DNA of 64,000 nucleotides, taken from assembly GCF_000389965.1 (NCBI RefSeq), contig NC_021191.1, positions 2,109,501-2,173,500 of the forward strand. Direction: 5' to 3'. Numbering within the stretch: position 1 is the first letter of the stretch; each line of letters starts with the position of its first letter. The notes beneath the pieces were generated by a model. That model was not told the origin of the DNA and searched no databases. It was given only the letters and a program-made list of their open reading frames with translations. Made by a program: the position numbers and the translations under genes. Below, in pieces: positions 51,716 to 61,327 of the stretch. This DNA is from Actinoplanes sp. N902-109. GTDB taxonomy: Bacteria; Actinomycetota; Actinomycetes; Mycobacteriales; Micromonosporaceae.

Positions 51716-52459
51716 GTGGACACCGCATCGACGCGTACCCCCCGACCGCCCGGCACTGTGCGTACGGCCGCCGTCTGGGCGGTGCTGCGCCGCGAGCTCG
51801 ACCGGCAGCCCGGCCGCACCCTGACCGTGCTGGACGTGGGCGGCGGCACCGGCGGGTTCGCCGTGCCGCTGGCCGAGCTCGGGCACACCGTGACCGTGAT
51901 CGACGCCAGCCCCGACGCGCTGGCCGCGCTCACCCGCCGGGCCGCCGACGCGGGGGTGGCCGGCCGGGTCCGGGCGGTGCAGGGTGACGGCGATGCGCTG
52001 GCCGGGCTGGTCGAGCCGGGCAGCGCCGATCTTGTGCTGTGCCACGCCGTGCTGGAGGTCGTCGACGACCCGGCCGGGGTGGTCGCCGCGATCTCCACCG
52101 CGCTGCGCCCCGGCGGGGCGCTCAGCCTGCTCGTCGCCAGCAGGGCCGCGGCGGTGCTCGGCCGCGCCTTCAACGGCCACCTCGGCGCGGCGTCCGCGCT
52201 GCTCACCGACCCCGACGGGCGCGCCGGGCAGCGCGACAACCTGCGCCGGCGGTACGACGTGGAGAGCGCCACCGCGCTGCTCGCGGGCGCGGGACTCACG
52301 GTCGAGCAGGCCCATGGCGTACGGGTGGTGGCCGACCTGCTGCCCGCCGCCGTCGTCGAGGGCGACCCGCAGGCGATGCTGGACCTGGAGCTCGCGCTGT
52401 CGGCCCGGCTGCCGTTCCGCGACATCGCCTCCCAGCTGCACGTCTTCGCACGCTTGTGA
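51716..52459 (+). CDS. Class I SAM-dependent methyltransferase
   Basis: A 247-residue methyltransferase: motif I 'VLDVGGGTGGFAVPLAELG', acidic 'VIDASPDAL', 'GDGDAL', and motif IV 'ADLVLCHAVLEVVDDP'. It resembles the SmtA/UbiE-like cluster; the substrate is unknown. It is leaderless: TACGCT (51704-51709) lies 6 nt before GTG 51716. That discards a longer frame reaching into dnaE2. It is coupled to the next gene by GTGA. It is conserved next to dnaE2/dinB in relatives as far as I recall, not checked. Confidence 0.87.
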   Translation: MDTASTRTPRPPGTVRTAAVWAVLRRELDRQPGRTLTVLDVGGGTGGFAVPLAELGHTVTVIDASPDALAALTRRAADAGVAGRVRAVQGDGDALAGLVEPGSADLVLCHAVLEVVDDPAGVVAAISTALRPGGALSLLVASRAAAVLGRAFNGHLGAASALLTDPDGRAGQRDNLRRRYDVESATALLAGAGLTVEQAHGVRVVADLLPAAVVEGDPQAMLDLELALSARLPFRDIASQLHVFARL

Positions 52460-53598
52460 ACCCGTTGGACGTCGTTGCGCCGGCCTACGGCACCGGCAGC
52501 CTCGCGGACCTGCTGCCCAGTGTGTCGGCGGTGCTCGGGGTGCCCGGTGCCACCGATGTGCTGGGGCTGGGCGGGACGCTGGGGGAGGAGGTGGATCGGG
52601 TTGCGGTGCTGCTTGTCGACGGGCTGGGGGCGTACCAGGTCGACGAGGTCACCCGGCACGCGCCGATCCTGGCCGAACTGAACGCACGCACCTTGACCTC
52701 GGGTTTTCCCTCCACGACCCCGGTCAGCCTGGCCACGCTGGGCACCGGCGTGCCGCCCGGCACACATGGCATCCTCGGCTTCACCGTGCGTAAGCCCGAC
52801 GGCGGCGTGCTCAACCACATCCAGTGGGCGGCCGATCCCGACCCGCTGCGATGGCAACCCGCACCGACCCGGTTCGAGACCGCCGTCGCCGCCGGGGTAC
52901 CGGCCACGCTGGTCACCGAGCCCGCGTTCCGCGGCAGCGGCCTGACCCGGGCGTGCTACCGGGGCGCGACGTTCGTCGGAGCCGCCTCCTACGCCGACCG
53001 GGCCACTGCCGTGCTCACCGCTCTGCAACAACCCGGGCTGGTCCTCAGCTACGTCGGTGACCTCGATCATCACGGGCACGGCTCGGGCGTCGGATCGCCG
53101 GAGTGGGTGGCGGCCGCCGTCGCCGTCGGCGAGCTGATCTCCCGGCTGGTCTCGTCTTTGCCGGCCCGGTCCGCGCTGGTGGTGACGGCCGATCACGGGC
53201 AGCTCAACATCCCGTTCGGAGAAGCCCGGGTGGACCTGTCGCTCTCGCCGGAGCTCTCCAACGGGATCATCGGCGTCGCGGGTGAACCGCGGGTCCGCTA
53301 TCTCCACACCGCACCGGGCGCCGTCGACGACGTGGTCGCGGCCTATCGCGGCAGACTGGGTGCCACGGCGCTGGTGCTGCGGCGGGACGAGGCCATCGAC
53401 GCCGGCTGGTACGGGCCGGTGCCCGACGAGCACCGGTCGCGCATCGGCGACGTGGTCGTGGCCTGCCTGGCCGACACCATCGTGCTGGCCTCGGCTTTCG
53501 AGCCGCCGTCGGTGGGCCGGCTGGTCGCCTATCACGGCTCGCTCACCGCGATCGAGATGACGGTTCCGCTGCTCAGTTTTGTCAGACCCCCGCACTAG
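52456..53598 (+). CDS. Alkaline phosphatase superfamily nucleotide pyrophosphatase/phosphodiesterase
   Basis: A 380-residue enzyme of the NPP branch. First metal Asp in 'VLLVDGLGAYQ', nucleophile Thr in 'SGFPSTTPVSLATLGTGVPPG', then 'SYVGDLDHHGHGSG' (D-x-x-H-H) and 'VTADHGQLNIP' (D-H). Members hydrolyse phosphodiester or pyrophosphate bonds; the substrate is unknown. No signal peptide. The GTG start overlaps the methyltransferase stop. It ends 10 bp before dinB, whose promoter lies partly in its last codons. Confidence 0.88.
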   Translation: MNPLDVVAPAYGTGSLADLLPSVSAVLGVPGATDVLGLGGTLGEEVDRVAVLLVDGLGAYQVDEVTRHAPILAELNARTLTSGFPSTTPVSLATLGTGVPPGTHGILGFTVRKPDGGVLNHIQWAADPDPLRWQPAPTRFETAVAAGVPATLVTEPAFRGSGLTRACYRGATFVGAASYADRATAVLTALQQPGLVLSYVGDLDHHGHGSGVGSPEWVAAAVAVGELISRLVSSLPARSALVVTADHGQLNIPFGEARVDLSLSPELSNGIIGVAGEPRVRYLHTAPGAVDDVVAAYRGRLGATALVLRRDEAIDAGWYGPVPDEHRSRIGDVVVACLADTIVLASAFEPPSVGRLVAYHGSLTAIEMTVPLLSFVRPPH

Positions 53599-53608
53599 TG
53601 TTCGACGG

Positions 53609-54904
53609 GTGGGACGCAGCCAGGCACTAGGGCGGGGGATCGACCCGCGGTTCGGGCCGCAGGCCGACGACACCGGCAGCACCATCCTGCACGTCGACAT
53701 GGACGCGTTCTACGCCTCGGTCGAGGTGCGCCGGCGTCCCGAGCTGCGCGGCAAACCCGTCGTGGTCGGTGGGGTGGGCCCGCGCGGCGTGGTCAGTTCG
53801 GCCAGCTACGAGGCGCGGCGGTACGGCGTCCGCAGCGCGATGCCGTCGACCCGGGCCCGGGCCCTGTGTCCCCACGCGGTGTTCCTGCCACCCGACTTCA
53901 CCGAGTACACCGCCACCTCGCGCGCCGTGATGCGGATCTTCCGCGACATGACCCCGCTGGTCGAGCCGCTCTCGCTCGACGAGGCGTTCCTCGATGTCAC
54001 GGGCGCTCAGCGGCTGCTCGGGCGGCCCGCCGTGATCGCCCGCACGATCCGCGAGCGGGTGCTCGCCGAGCAGCGGCTGACCTGCTCGGTGGGCGTCGCG
54101 CCGACCAAGTTCGTGGCCAAGCTGGGCTCCACCCGGGCCAAGCCGGACGGCATGATCGTCGTCCCCGGTGCCCAGGTGCTCGACTTCCTGCACCCGCTGC
54201 CGGTCGGTGCGCTCTGGGGCGTCGGCGAGAAGGCCGCCGAACACCTGCACCGCCTCGGCCTCACCACCGTGGCCGACCTGGCCCGGGCGCCGGTCCGGAT
54301 GCTGCGCGCCGCGCTGGGCGAGGCCGCGGCGGCCCACCTGCACGAACTGGCCTGGGGCCGCGACCCGCGCCGGGTCGTGCCCGAGCACGAGGAGAAGTCG
54401 ATCGGCGCCGAGACGACCTTCGACATCGACGTCACCGACCCCACCGAGATCCGCCGTCACCTGCTCGCCCTTGCCGACAAGGTGGGCGCCCGGCTGCGCC
54501 AGGCCGGGGTGGTCGGCCGCACGGTGTCGATCAAGGTGCGGATGGCCGACTTCCGCACCGTCAACCGCTCCCGCACCACGCCCGCTACCACCGACGTGGC
54601 CCGCGAGATCTTCGAGACCTCCTGGGCGCTGTTCCAGGCGCTCGCACCGGCCGAGCCGATCCGCCTCGTCGGCGTCCGGGTCGAGGGCTTGGCCTCCGCC
54701 GAGAACGCACCCCGCCAGCTCACCCTCGGCGAACCCGAGCGCGGCTGGCGTGAGGCCGAGGCCGCCGCCGACGCCCTCGCCGCCCGCTTCGGCCGCTCGA
54801 TCGTCGGTCCTGCCAGTCTTTTGCGACAAAGCGGTGCACCAAGAACCGAAAATCACCCGCACTCGACCGTCGTCCCGCTTTCCGACCCGCCAACCCCCTC
54901 GTAG
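53609..54904 (+). CDS. dinB: DNA polymerase IV (DinB, Y family)
   Basis: A 431-residue translesion polymerase. Catalytic D30 and D32 in 'LHVDMDAFYASVEV', 'SLDEAFLDVTG' with the third acid, the HhH region 'LWGVGEKAAEHLHRLGL' and the little finger ending 'RQLTLGEPERGW' (Q-L-x-L-F/G clamp motif nearby). Unlike ImuB it has all catalytic acids. GTG 53609 follows TAGTGT (53596-53601) by 7 nt. Only a half LexA site (GTTCGA, 53600-53605) is there, so SOS control is doubtful. Confidence 0.93.
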   Translation: MGRSQALGRGIDPRFGPQADDTGSTILHVDMDAFYASVEVRRRPELRGKPVVVGGVGPRGVVSSASYEARRYGVRSAMPSTRARALCPHAVFLPPDFTEYTATSRAVMRIFRDMTPLVEPLSLDEAFLDVTGAQRLLGRPAVIARTIRERVLAEQRLTCSVGVAPTKFVAKLGSTRAKPDGMIVVPGAQVLDFLHPLPVGALWGVGEKAAEHLHRLGLTTVADLARAPVRMLRAALGEAAAAHLHELAWGRDPRRVVPEHEEKSIGAETTFDIDVTDPTEIRRHLLALADKVGARLRQAGVVGRTVSIKVRMADFRTVNRSRTTPATTDVAREIFETSWALFQALAPAEPIRLVGVRVEGLASAENAPRQLTLGEPERGWREAEAAADALAARFGRSIVGPASLLRQSGAPRTENHPHSTVVPLSDPPTPS

Positions 54905-54998
54905 ACTTGCTCCAAGGCAGCCGGTCGGCTGTCCACGCACCATCGGCTCGCCGGCGTCCAGACCGGCGGGACCGGACATGCGCCCGGGGAGGAATGCC

Positions 54999-55385
54999 GT
55001 GCCGCTCTCGGAGCACGAGCAGCGGCTGTTCGATCAGATCGAGCGGTCGCTTGCCGAGGACCCCAAGTTCGCCTCGGCTGTGCGCAACAGTGATCCGCGG
55101 TTCCACGCCCGCCGCCGTCTCATCATCGCGGTGTTCGTGATCGTGCTGGGTCTCGCGCTGGTTGTCTACGGCACGGTGAGCAGCAACACGCTGCTCGGCG
55201 TGGCCGGCTTCGTGGTCATGCTCGCCTCCGCGGCCTTCGGTCTGCAGAGCCGCCGCAGAGGCCAGGCCCCCGACCTCCACGCCGTCGGCGGCACCGCCTC
55301 CCGCCGCACCCGCCAAGCCCGCCGCGGCGGCTTCCTCGATCGCCTCGAGGACCGCTGGCGTCAGCGTCCGGAAGGGCACCGCTGA
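54999..55385 (+). CDS. DUF3040 membrane protein
   Basis: A 128-residue protein with the canonical DUF3040 start 'PLSEHEQRLFDQIERSL', 'DPKF' and 'RR' before two hydrophobic spans ('RRLIIAVFVIVLGLALVVYG', 'LLGVAGFVVMLASAAFGLQ'), and a basic C-terminus. It is conserved in actinobacteria, often near ftsZ/mraZ or dinB; function unknown. GTG 54999 has GGGGAGG upstream, a leadered start. A likely -10 TAGACT is at 54902-54907, leaving about 85 nt of 5' UTR. Confidence 0.88.
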   Translation: MPLSEHEQRLFDQIERSLAEDPKFASAVRNSDPRFHARRRLIIAVFVIVLGLALVVYGTVSSNTLLGVAGFVVMLASAAFGLQSRRRGQAPDLHAVGGTASRRTRQARRGGFLDRLEDRWRQRPEGHR

Positions 55386-55426
55386 CCCCGCTCCCGCGGA
55401 CCAGGAACACACGCTCTCGACGAACC

Positions 55427-55448
55427 GGCGGCCCTCCCACGGGCCGCC
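55427..55448 (+). terminator. Terminator after the DUF3040 gene
   Basis: GGCGGCCC-tcccac-GGGCCGCC, an 8-bp GC stem with a 6-nt loop, followed by TT. The 300 bp beyond hold no recognisable gene. Confidence 0.7.
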
Positions 55449-55746
55449 TTCGCCGTATTCATCCGCTGCCTGCTTCTTCCGGCGTGCTGTTCTCCTGCCG
55501 GCGTGCGATTCTCGCGCTGCGTTGACCGCAACGGGCCCGGATCCACCTGCGAGCGCAGCCGGTCGACTCTTTTCGCCCCCTTTGGTGCGGCATGGCGGTT
55601 TGCGGCATGAGGTGCGATCGGGAACGCCCCTCCCATGCCATGCATGCTGGCCGCCGCGTGCGGACGAAGGCCATGATCAGCTACCCCGTGATCCGGCGCC
55701 GCAGGAAAGCCGGCGCAGTCCTCCTCTGCTGCCCCGGCCGCCTGCG

Positions 55747-56535
55747 GTCATCCGTGGTGAGCTGACGAACCAGGAATGGGCTGTGCTGGCGCCGTTGCGG
55801 CCAGGGCAGCCGGTTCAGGGCCCGACGCCGGCGGTGATCGCCGGCAGATGATCAACGCGATCTGCTGGGTCGAGCGCACCGGCTCGCCGTGGCGGGACCT
55901 GCTGGAAGCGTTGTCGCCGATGGCCGGCTGACGTGATGGAAAGCCCGGGTTGTCATCCTCACCGAACTCGGCGACGACATCGGCTTGGACGCGCCGGCCG
56001 ACGCGACGACAGGGGCTCGACGTCGCCGCGACGCAGGCACACGAAGGCATCGGACGTTTCCGTGGCGGGCTGACCACTTGCGGCCGGGCGAGGCCGGTCA
56101 CTGGTCTCGCTGATCACGCCGGGGCAAGGCGCCGACACCCGGCAGCTGATCCCGTTGCCCGAGCAGGTCGGCGTGACCACACCCGGACCGGGCTGCCCGC
56201 GAACACGTCCGAACTCGTCAATCGGCGATCGGGCGTACTCGTCACGGGCGAACCGGCAGGCGTTGCGGAACAAACACGTCACCACCACGATCCCGCAGCC
56301 CCGCGATCAGATCGCTGACCGGCTGCGCGAAGGCCGCAACGGTGGCCGGCCGCCCGCGTTCGACCCGGCCCCTGCCAGCGGCGTAACCAGGTCGAACGCG
56401 GCTTCAACCGGCGTAAGCACTGGCGCGGCCCGACCACTGGCTACGACAAGCTGGGCGCCCATTTCCAAGCCACCCTCGACTTGGTCGAGATGCTCGACTG
56501 GCTCCGCGCCGTACCCGACGGCCTTGATCTGAGAG
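55747..56535 (+). pseudogene. IS5-family transposase remnant, multiply frameshifted
   Basis: Transposase blocks occur in order but in different frames: 'RGELTNQEWAVLAPL' (N-terminal domain), 'MINAICWVERTGSPWRDLLEAL' in pieces, and 'IGDRAYSSRANRQALRNKH' (second catalytic Asp region). Then come 'TTTIPQ' and 'RRNQVERGFNRRKHWRG' with 'YDKLGAHFQATLDLV' (catalytic Glu region). The first Asp segment is badly decayed. At least three frameshifts and an internal stop are present. I see no clear terminal inverted repeats or target duplication, so the element is old and immobile. Confidence 0.8.
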
Positions 56536-57362
56536 ACGGAACCTGGCGGGCCGACGACGGACGCGCTACGCGGGACGGGCACCATCGGTCGCCATCCCTG
56601 CCAGGCCGTGACTGGCGCGTGGGAGGCGCTGAGCGGACCGTATGCGACGGCCTCCCGAGGCCTGGCGGCGGACTCGACGGTCTGCCGGACAGCAACGCCG
56701 CGGGTCGCCCCGCAGTTCACGGCTGCCGGCGGTCTGTTCGCGCCTGCTTCCACGGCGCTCGCAAGCCATCGGGCCGCCCGGGCGACCGCCTTCAACCAAT
56801 GCGCCGACGAGCGTGCGTTTTCCGCGCATGCCTCCGCGTTTCCCCCGGCCGGCACAGGCGAAAAGCGCCCCGCCCATCGACGCACTCCACGGACACGATC
56901 GGCCGATGGAAGGTGACCGGCTGCCGGCCACGCCGAGTCAGACGGCGCGCCGGACGGGAACGGCGGTGGGCGACCGCGTACCGACGACCAGCGCGGAACG
57001 GGTGGAAGCGCGTCAGCAGGGACCGAGTAGTGATGCGCGTCAGAACGCAACGTAGCGGCGGCCGTGGTGGGAGATGAGCGCTCGGCGCCCCGGGCAGGGA
57101 ACGGGCGCCCCGGGAGAAAGGACGGCCCGGGCAGAGGATCCGGCGGCAGTAGGGCGCCGGCAGGAAGCGCGCGGTCGGGTGCCGGCGGGTGGAGCCGCGC
57201 CAGCAGGAGAAGGGGCCGGGCGAAGGCGTGCCGGGTGGTGGTGCGTCAGAACCGAATGTGGCGGTGCCGGCCTGCCGGGTACGGACGAAGCGGGCGGCGG
57301 GGTGGGTGCTGACGGCGGTGGGCGTCGGATGGGGAATGCGGGCGGTATGAGCACGAAAAGTG
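56536..57362. other. Gene-free decayed stretch
   Basis: About 0.8 kb with no frame of family character, no Shine-Dalgarno-supported start and no clear codon bias. All open frames are short, Arg/Pro/Gly-rich GC artefacts. It probably consists of mutational debris next to the dead transposase. Confidence 0.45.
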
Positions 57363-57541
57363 GTGAGCAGGCGGCCCGTCGGCCACGGAGTATTGCGGGT
57401 GGCGGCCGGTGGGCCGGGTGGGAGCGGCAGCGGGGGAGGTGAGCAGGCGGCCCGCCGGCTACGGAGTGTTACGGGTGGCGGCCGGTGGGCCGGGTGGGAG
57501 CGGCAGCGGGAGTGGTGAGCAGGTGGCCCGCCGGGGTGGGC
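57363..57541. repeat. 76-bp tandem repeat, about 2.3 copies
   Basis: Units starting GTGAGCAGG begin at 57363, 57439 and 57515, exactly 76 bp apart, with a few substitutions. The third is cut after about 26 bp, just before the stop of the transglutaminase gene at 57552. Confidence 0.85.
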
Positions 57542-57551
57542 TGGCGGGCGG

Positions 57552-60017
57552 TCAGCGGGCGCGGTTGGTGAGGAGGCGGCGGGGGCTGAAGCGGGTCAGC
57601 GAGTCGCGGAGGTTGCTGAGGGTGGTGGCCCAGCGGGTGGAGAGGTCGCCGACGGTGAGGCGCCAGCGGAGCAGGACCGATGGCGGGAGCAGGACTGCTT
57701 CGAGGCGGGTGCGGCGGGAGGCGGTGGCGGCCAGGCCCTTGCGGACGTGGGTGAGGGCGGTGGTCAGGCCTTCGCCGCGCAGAGGTTGGCGGGCGTAGCG
57801 GGCGCGTTCCTCGGCGTGGCCCAGCAGGGTGGCCGCGGCGGCCGAGTCGTGGGTCAGGTCGGCTTCGCGGATCAGGCGCTGGGCGGTGTGCCTCGGGGTT
57901 TCGGTGGCGTCGAGCGGGACGCGGTAGTCGAGCATGGTGTCGACGAGTTCGTCCCAGGCGGCGTGGGCGTCCTCGCGGGCTCGGGTCGATTCCGTGGTGA
58001 CGGTGATGTCGGGGGAGCCCGGCGGGGTGGCCGCGCGGGTGACCGGAGCCGGGGCCGGGGCCGAGGCGGCGTGCCGGCGGCGGCGGATCAGGACCCGGCG
58101 CAGCGACGGCACCAGCAGCAGGGCGATGAGCAGGGCCACCAGACCGGCGATCAGCAGGGCCGTCGACGAGGGGCCCGAGCTGGTGCCGGTCGAGGCGGAG
58201 TCGCTGAGGCCCGAGTCGACGTCGCGGTCGGGGCGGGTGGCGGCGCTGGGGCCGGCCGAACTGGCCGCGCCCGGGGCGGCGGTGGCCGACGAGCTGGCGG
58301 TGGGCTGTTCCACCTGGTCGTTGTCGGGGGCCCAGGCCGAGCGGGACGAGCCGACCACGTCGGCCGCCGGGGTGGCGTCGAACGGGATCCAGCCGAAGCC
58401 CTCGAAGTAGACCTCGGTCCAGGCGTGGGCGTTGCGGTTGGTCAGCACGTAGGCGTTGCCGTCGCGGGTGCTGCCACGGGTGAAGCCGAACGCCACCCGG
58501 GCCGGCATGCCCGCGACCCGGGCCATCCAGGCCAGCGCCGCGGCGTACTGCTGGCAGTAACCGGCCTTGTTGTCCAGGAACGCCGAGATCGCCGACGCGC
58601 CGCCGTCCGGGTCGGCCGTGGTGAGGCTGTACGAGAACCCGTTGTCCTTGGAGAAGTAGCGGTACAGCGCCATCATCTTGTCGTACTGGGTGTCCCGGCT
58701 CTTGGTCAGGCTGTCCACGAGCCGCTCGACCTTGAGGTCCTTGGGCACCGCCGTGAACTGGGTGACCAGCGGGTTGTCGGACGGCAGCGACTGGGCCTCG
58801 CGCAGCTCGCCGGGGGTGTAGGTGGCGCGCACGTAGTCGAACGAGTACTTCTGCCCGCGGGTGGTGCTGCGGCTGGAGAAGATCGTCTGGGCGCTCTGGT
58901 CGTACGACCACGCGCCGTCGAGCCCGTCGACGCCGATGGTGGCGCCGTAGACCGGGGCGAGGGCCTGCGCGAAGTCGTTCGTGATCTCGACCTCGGCGTG
59001 GTACTCCTTGAAGTCGCCGCCGTCGGTGTCCGGGTCGGTGCGCGGGTCGCTGAGCCCCCGCGAGATCGGCCGGCCGGTGGGCGTGCGGTTGACGAAGCCG
59101 TCCTGGTTGAGCACGTCGGCGGTGCCGAAGCGCAGATAGAACGGGTTCGGCTCGGTCGTGGTGACCTTGACGTAGTTGGTCGTCGTGGTCTGGGTCAGCT
59201 GGCCGGAGAGCGCCGCGAACAGGTTGATCCGCCCGTTGCCGCCGCCGCCGGTGCCGCTGCCGCCCACCCCCGCGCCGACGTTGGTGAGCCGGTTGAGCAA
59301 CCCGGTGTTCAGGCCCGGCACGATCACCGGCAAGGCGACCGCGGCGGCCACCCCGATGACGGCCAGCCGGCGACCGGCCGCGGCGAGCGGCGAGGGCTCC
59401 CACACGTCCACGTCGCGGCCGTCCCCGGTGAACCGGCGGCCGAACCGCCGTACCCGGTCGACGTTGTCCGCGACCAGGAGCCACAGATAACCGATCGCGC
59501 CGACGATGAAGGGCAGCACCGGGACGCTGTCGATGTAGACCGCGACCGGCACCGAGTAGATCGCCAGCATCGGCAGGCCGGCCAGCGCGGGCCGGCGGGC
59601 CACCACGGTGAGCAGGTCGACCACGATGGCGACGGCGCCGATGCCCAGCGCCGCGACGAACAGCAGGCCGTCGCGGTCGGGCACCGGTACGCCGTACGAG
59701 CGGGTGTCGTTGCCGGCCTGGCTGAAGAGCTCGCCGAAGTGGGCGAACGTGCCCGGCGTGGGGATCAGCCCGGCGATCTCCTCGTGGCTGGGGAACATCC
59801 AGGTCAGCGTGAGCAGCAGGACCAGCGCCATGCCGGCGGCCTGGGCCCAGGTGGGGAAGCGCAGGGTGCGGGCCAGCACGGCGGCCCCGGCGATCAGGCC
59901 CACCGTCAGCGTGCACTGCAGCAGCCAGGTCCACGTGTCGAAGATGGCCGACAGCGGTGCCGCAGCCAGCAGCGAGGCGGCCGCGGCCACCAGCCCCAGT
60001 CGTCGTCGGCCCGTCAC
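57552..60017 (-). CDS. Transglutaminase-like membrane protein (TgpA/DUF3488 type)
   Basis: An 821-residue protein. About six N-terminal spans (DUF3488, residues 1-240) precede a large extracytoplasmic part with a transglutaminase-like core: Cys in 'NKAGYCQQYAAALAWMARVAG', His in 'NRNAHAWTEVYFEGFGW', Asp in 'PFDATP'. A Ser/Ala linker, one more span and a DUF4129-like cytoplasmic tail follow. It is an envelope enzyme, peptidase or cross-linker, of unknown target. GTG 60017 has AGGAG 7 nt upstream. It is third in the moxR-DUF58-transglutaminase operon. Confidence 0.9.
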   Translation of the reverse strand: MTGRRRLGLVAAAASLLAAAPLSAIFDTWTWLLQCTLTVGLIAGAAVLARTLRFPTWAQAAGMALVLLLTLTWMFPSHEEIAGLIPTPGTFAHFGELFSQAGNDTRSYGVPVPDRDGLLFVAALGIGAVAIVVDLLTVVARRPALAGLPMLAIYSVPVAVYIDSVPVLPFIVGAIGYLWLLVADNVDRVRRFGRRFTGDGRDVDVWEPSPLAAAGRRLAVIGVAAAVALPVIVPGLNTGLLNRLTNVGAGVGGSGTGGGGNGRINLFAALSGQLTQTTTTNYVKVTTTEPNPFYLRFGTADVLNQDGFVNRTPTGRPISRGLSDPRTDPDTDGGDFKEYHAEVEITNDFAQALAPVYGATIGVDGLDGAWSYDQSAQTIFSSRSTTRGQKYSFDYVRATYTPGELREAQSLPSDNPLVTQFTAVPKDLKVERLVDSLTKSRDTQYDKMMALYRYFSKDNGFSYSLTTADPDGGASAISAFLDNKAGYCQQYAAALAWMARVAGMPARVAFGFTRGSTRDGNAYVLTNRNAHAWTEVYFEGFGWIPFDATPAADVVGSSRSAWAPDNDQVEQPTASSSATAAPGAASSAGPSAATRPDRDVDSGLSDSASTGTSSGPSSTALLIAGLVALLIALLLVPSLRRVLIRRRRHAASAPAPAPVTRAATPPGSPDITVTTESTRAREDAHAAWDELVDTMLDYRVPLDATETPRHTAQRLIREADLTHDSAAAATLLGHAEERARYARQPLRGEGLTTALTHVRKGLAATASRRTRLEAVLLPPSVLLRWRLTVGDLSTRWATTLSNLRDSLTRFSPRRLLTNRAR

Positions 60018-60033
60018 AGTGCAACTCCTGTCT

Positions 60034-61326
60034 TCACATGCCCGCCACTGTCTCGGCCATCGCCGCGCGGTAGGCGAATCCTTGCGAGCCGCGGCCGGCC
60101 GAGGGCCACAGCGCGGCGAGCGAGTCGCCGTGGACCACCGGCAGCGACCGGAAGCCGCTGCGGACCAGGGCCAGCGTGGTCGCGCCGTGCTGGCGGCCGG
60201 CGTCCTGGCGGTCAGCGGGCGTCATGGTGACCCAGGTCGAGCTGTCGATGGCGAAACCGATGCAGGTCGCGCCGTTGCTGCGCAGCCCGGTGAGCACCTG
60301 CGCCTCGGCCGCGGTGAGCGCGCCGAACAGCCCGATCACCAGGCCGCCGTCGGAGCGCCGCCGGACCATGTCGACCAGCGTGGAGATGTCGCCGGTCTGG
60401 GTCAGCTTGACGTCGGCGAGGGTGTCGAGGATGGCACCTTCCCCGCCGGCTTCGGTGGCGTCGAGGTCGATGCCCGTACCGGTCACCAACCGTAGCTTGT
60501 AACCCGCCTGCCGCAGGTGGACCGCGATGCTGGCGGCGGCCGAGACCGCCCATTCGAAGCTTGCCGTCGGCCCCTCACCCTGGTGGGCGTAGAGCCGGGT
60601 GTCGAGCACGACGGTGGCGCGGGACTCCCACGGCTGTTCCTCACGGCGGACCATCAGCTCGCCGGTGCGCGCGGTGGACCGCCAGTGCACCCGGCGCAGG
60701 TCGTCGCCGCGGCGGTACTCGCGGGTGGCCGCGTCGTCCTCGCCGTGCACCGCCACCGAGCGGGCCCGGCTGTCCCCGGCACCGGCGTACTCACCGGCGA
60801 GCCGGACCGTGGGCAGCGCGACGACCTGCGGGATGACGGTGAGCTTGTCGACGCTGGGGAAGGAGCGGGTCAGCTCGCACAGGCCGAACGGGTCGGTCAG
60901 CCGGATCACCAGCGGGCCGACTGGATAACGGCCGCGCACGTCGGCACGCACGGTGTAAGCCACCGAGCTGGCCATGTGCGCCCCGAGGCGTTCGAGCACC
61001 ACGCGCGGCCGGCTGCCGAGCGCGTAGGGCAGCCGGTCCTCGAGCAGCAGCGTGCCGGTGGGCAGCCGGGACATGTTCTGCAGCCGCAGGATGACCCGCG
61101 CGCTGGACCCGACCGGCGCCCGGCCCGGCTCCAGCGAGCGGGTGCAGGCCAGCTTGTAGCGGCTGCGGCCGACGTACGCCGCGGCCAGCAGGGGCAGCGC
61201 CGCCAGCAGGATGGCGACCCGCAGGAGGTCCTTCTCGCCGAGGATGAACGCCGACACGGCCGCGGCGATGGCGGCGGCGAGGAAGGACCTGCCGCGGGTG
61301 GTCAGCCCCCGCATAGCCTCGCGCAT
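60034..61326 (-). CDS. DUF58 domain protein (MoxR-associated, vWA-like)
   Basis: A 430-residue protein. Two N-terminal spans ('SFLAAAIAAAVSAFILG', 'AILLAALPLLAAAYVG') are followed by a β-rich region and the DUF58 signature 'REYRRGDDLRRVHWRSTARTGELMVR' in pieces (RRGDD-x2-R-x-HW). A vWA-like C-terminal half begins 'TVVLDTRLYAH'. DUF58 proteins are partners of MoxR AAA+ ATPases, probably in metal insertion or complex assembly. ATG 61326 starts 1 nt after the moxR stop. It is followed 16 bp later by the transglutaminase gene. Confidence 0.9.
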   Translation of the reverse strand: MREAMRGLTTRGRSFLAAAIAAAVSAFILGEKDLLRVAILLAALPLLAAAYVGRSRYKLACTRSLEPGRAPVGSSARVILRLQNMSRLPTGTLLLEDRLPYALGSRPRVVLERLGAHMASSVAYTVRADVRGRYPVGPLVIRLTDPFGLCELTRSFPSVDKLTVIPQVVALPTVRLAGEYAGAGDSRARSVAVHGEDDAATREYRRGDDLRRVHWRSTARTGELMVRREEQPWESRATVVLDTRLYAHQGEGPTASFEWAVSAAASIAVHLRQAGYKLRLVTGTGIDLDATEAGGEGAILDTLADVKLTQTGDISTLVDMVRRRSDGGLVIGLFGALTAAEAQVLTGLRSNGATCIGFAIDSSTWVTMTPADRQDAGRQHGATTLALVRSGFRSLPVVHGDSLAALWPSAGRGSQGFAYRAAMAETVAGM

Positions 61327-61327
61327 G

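Noticed and set aside
53596..53609. SOS box upstream of dinB
   Set aside because: Only one half site (GTTCGA) is present; the opposite arm does not match.
57747..60230. Plus-strand 827-codon frame opposite the transglutaminase gene
   Set aside because: Gly/Arg/Val-rich antisense frame without a start signal. The minus strand holds the TM spans and the catalytic triad.
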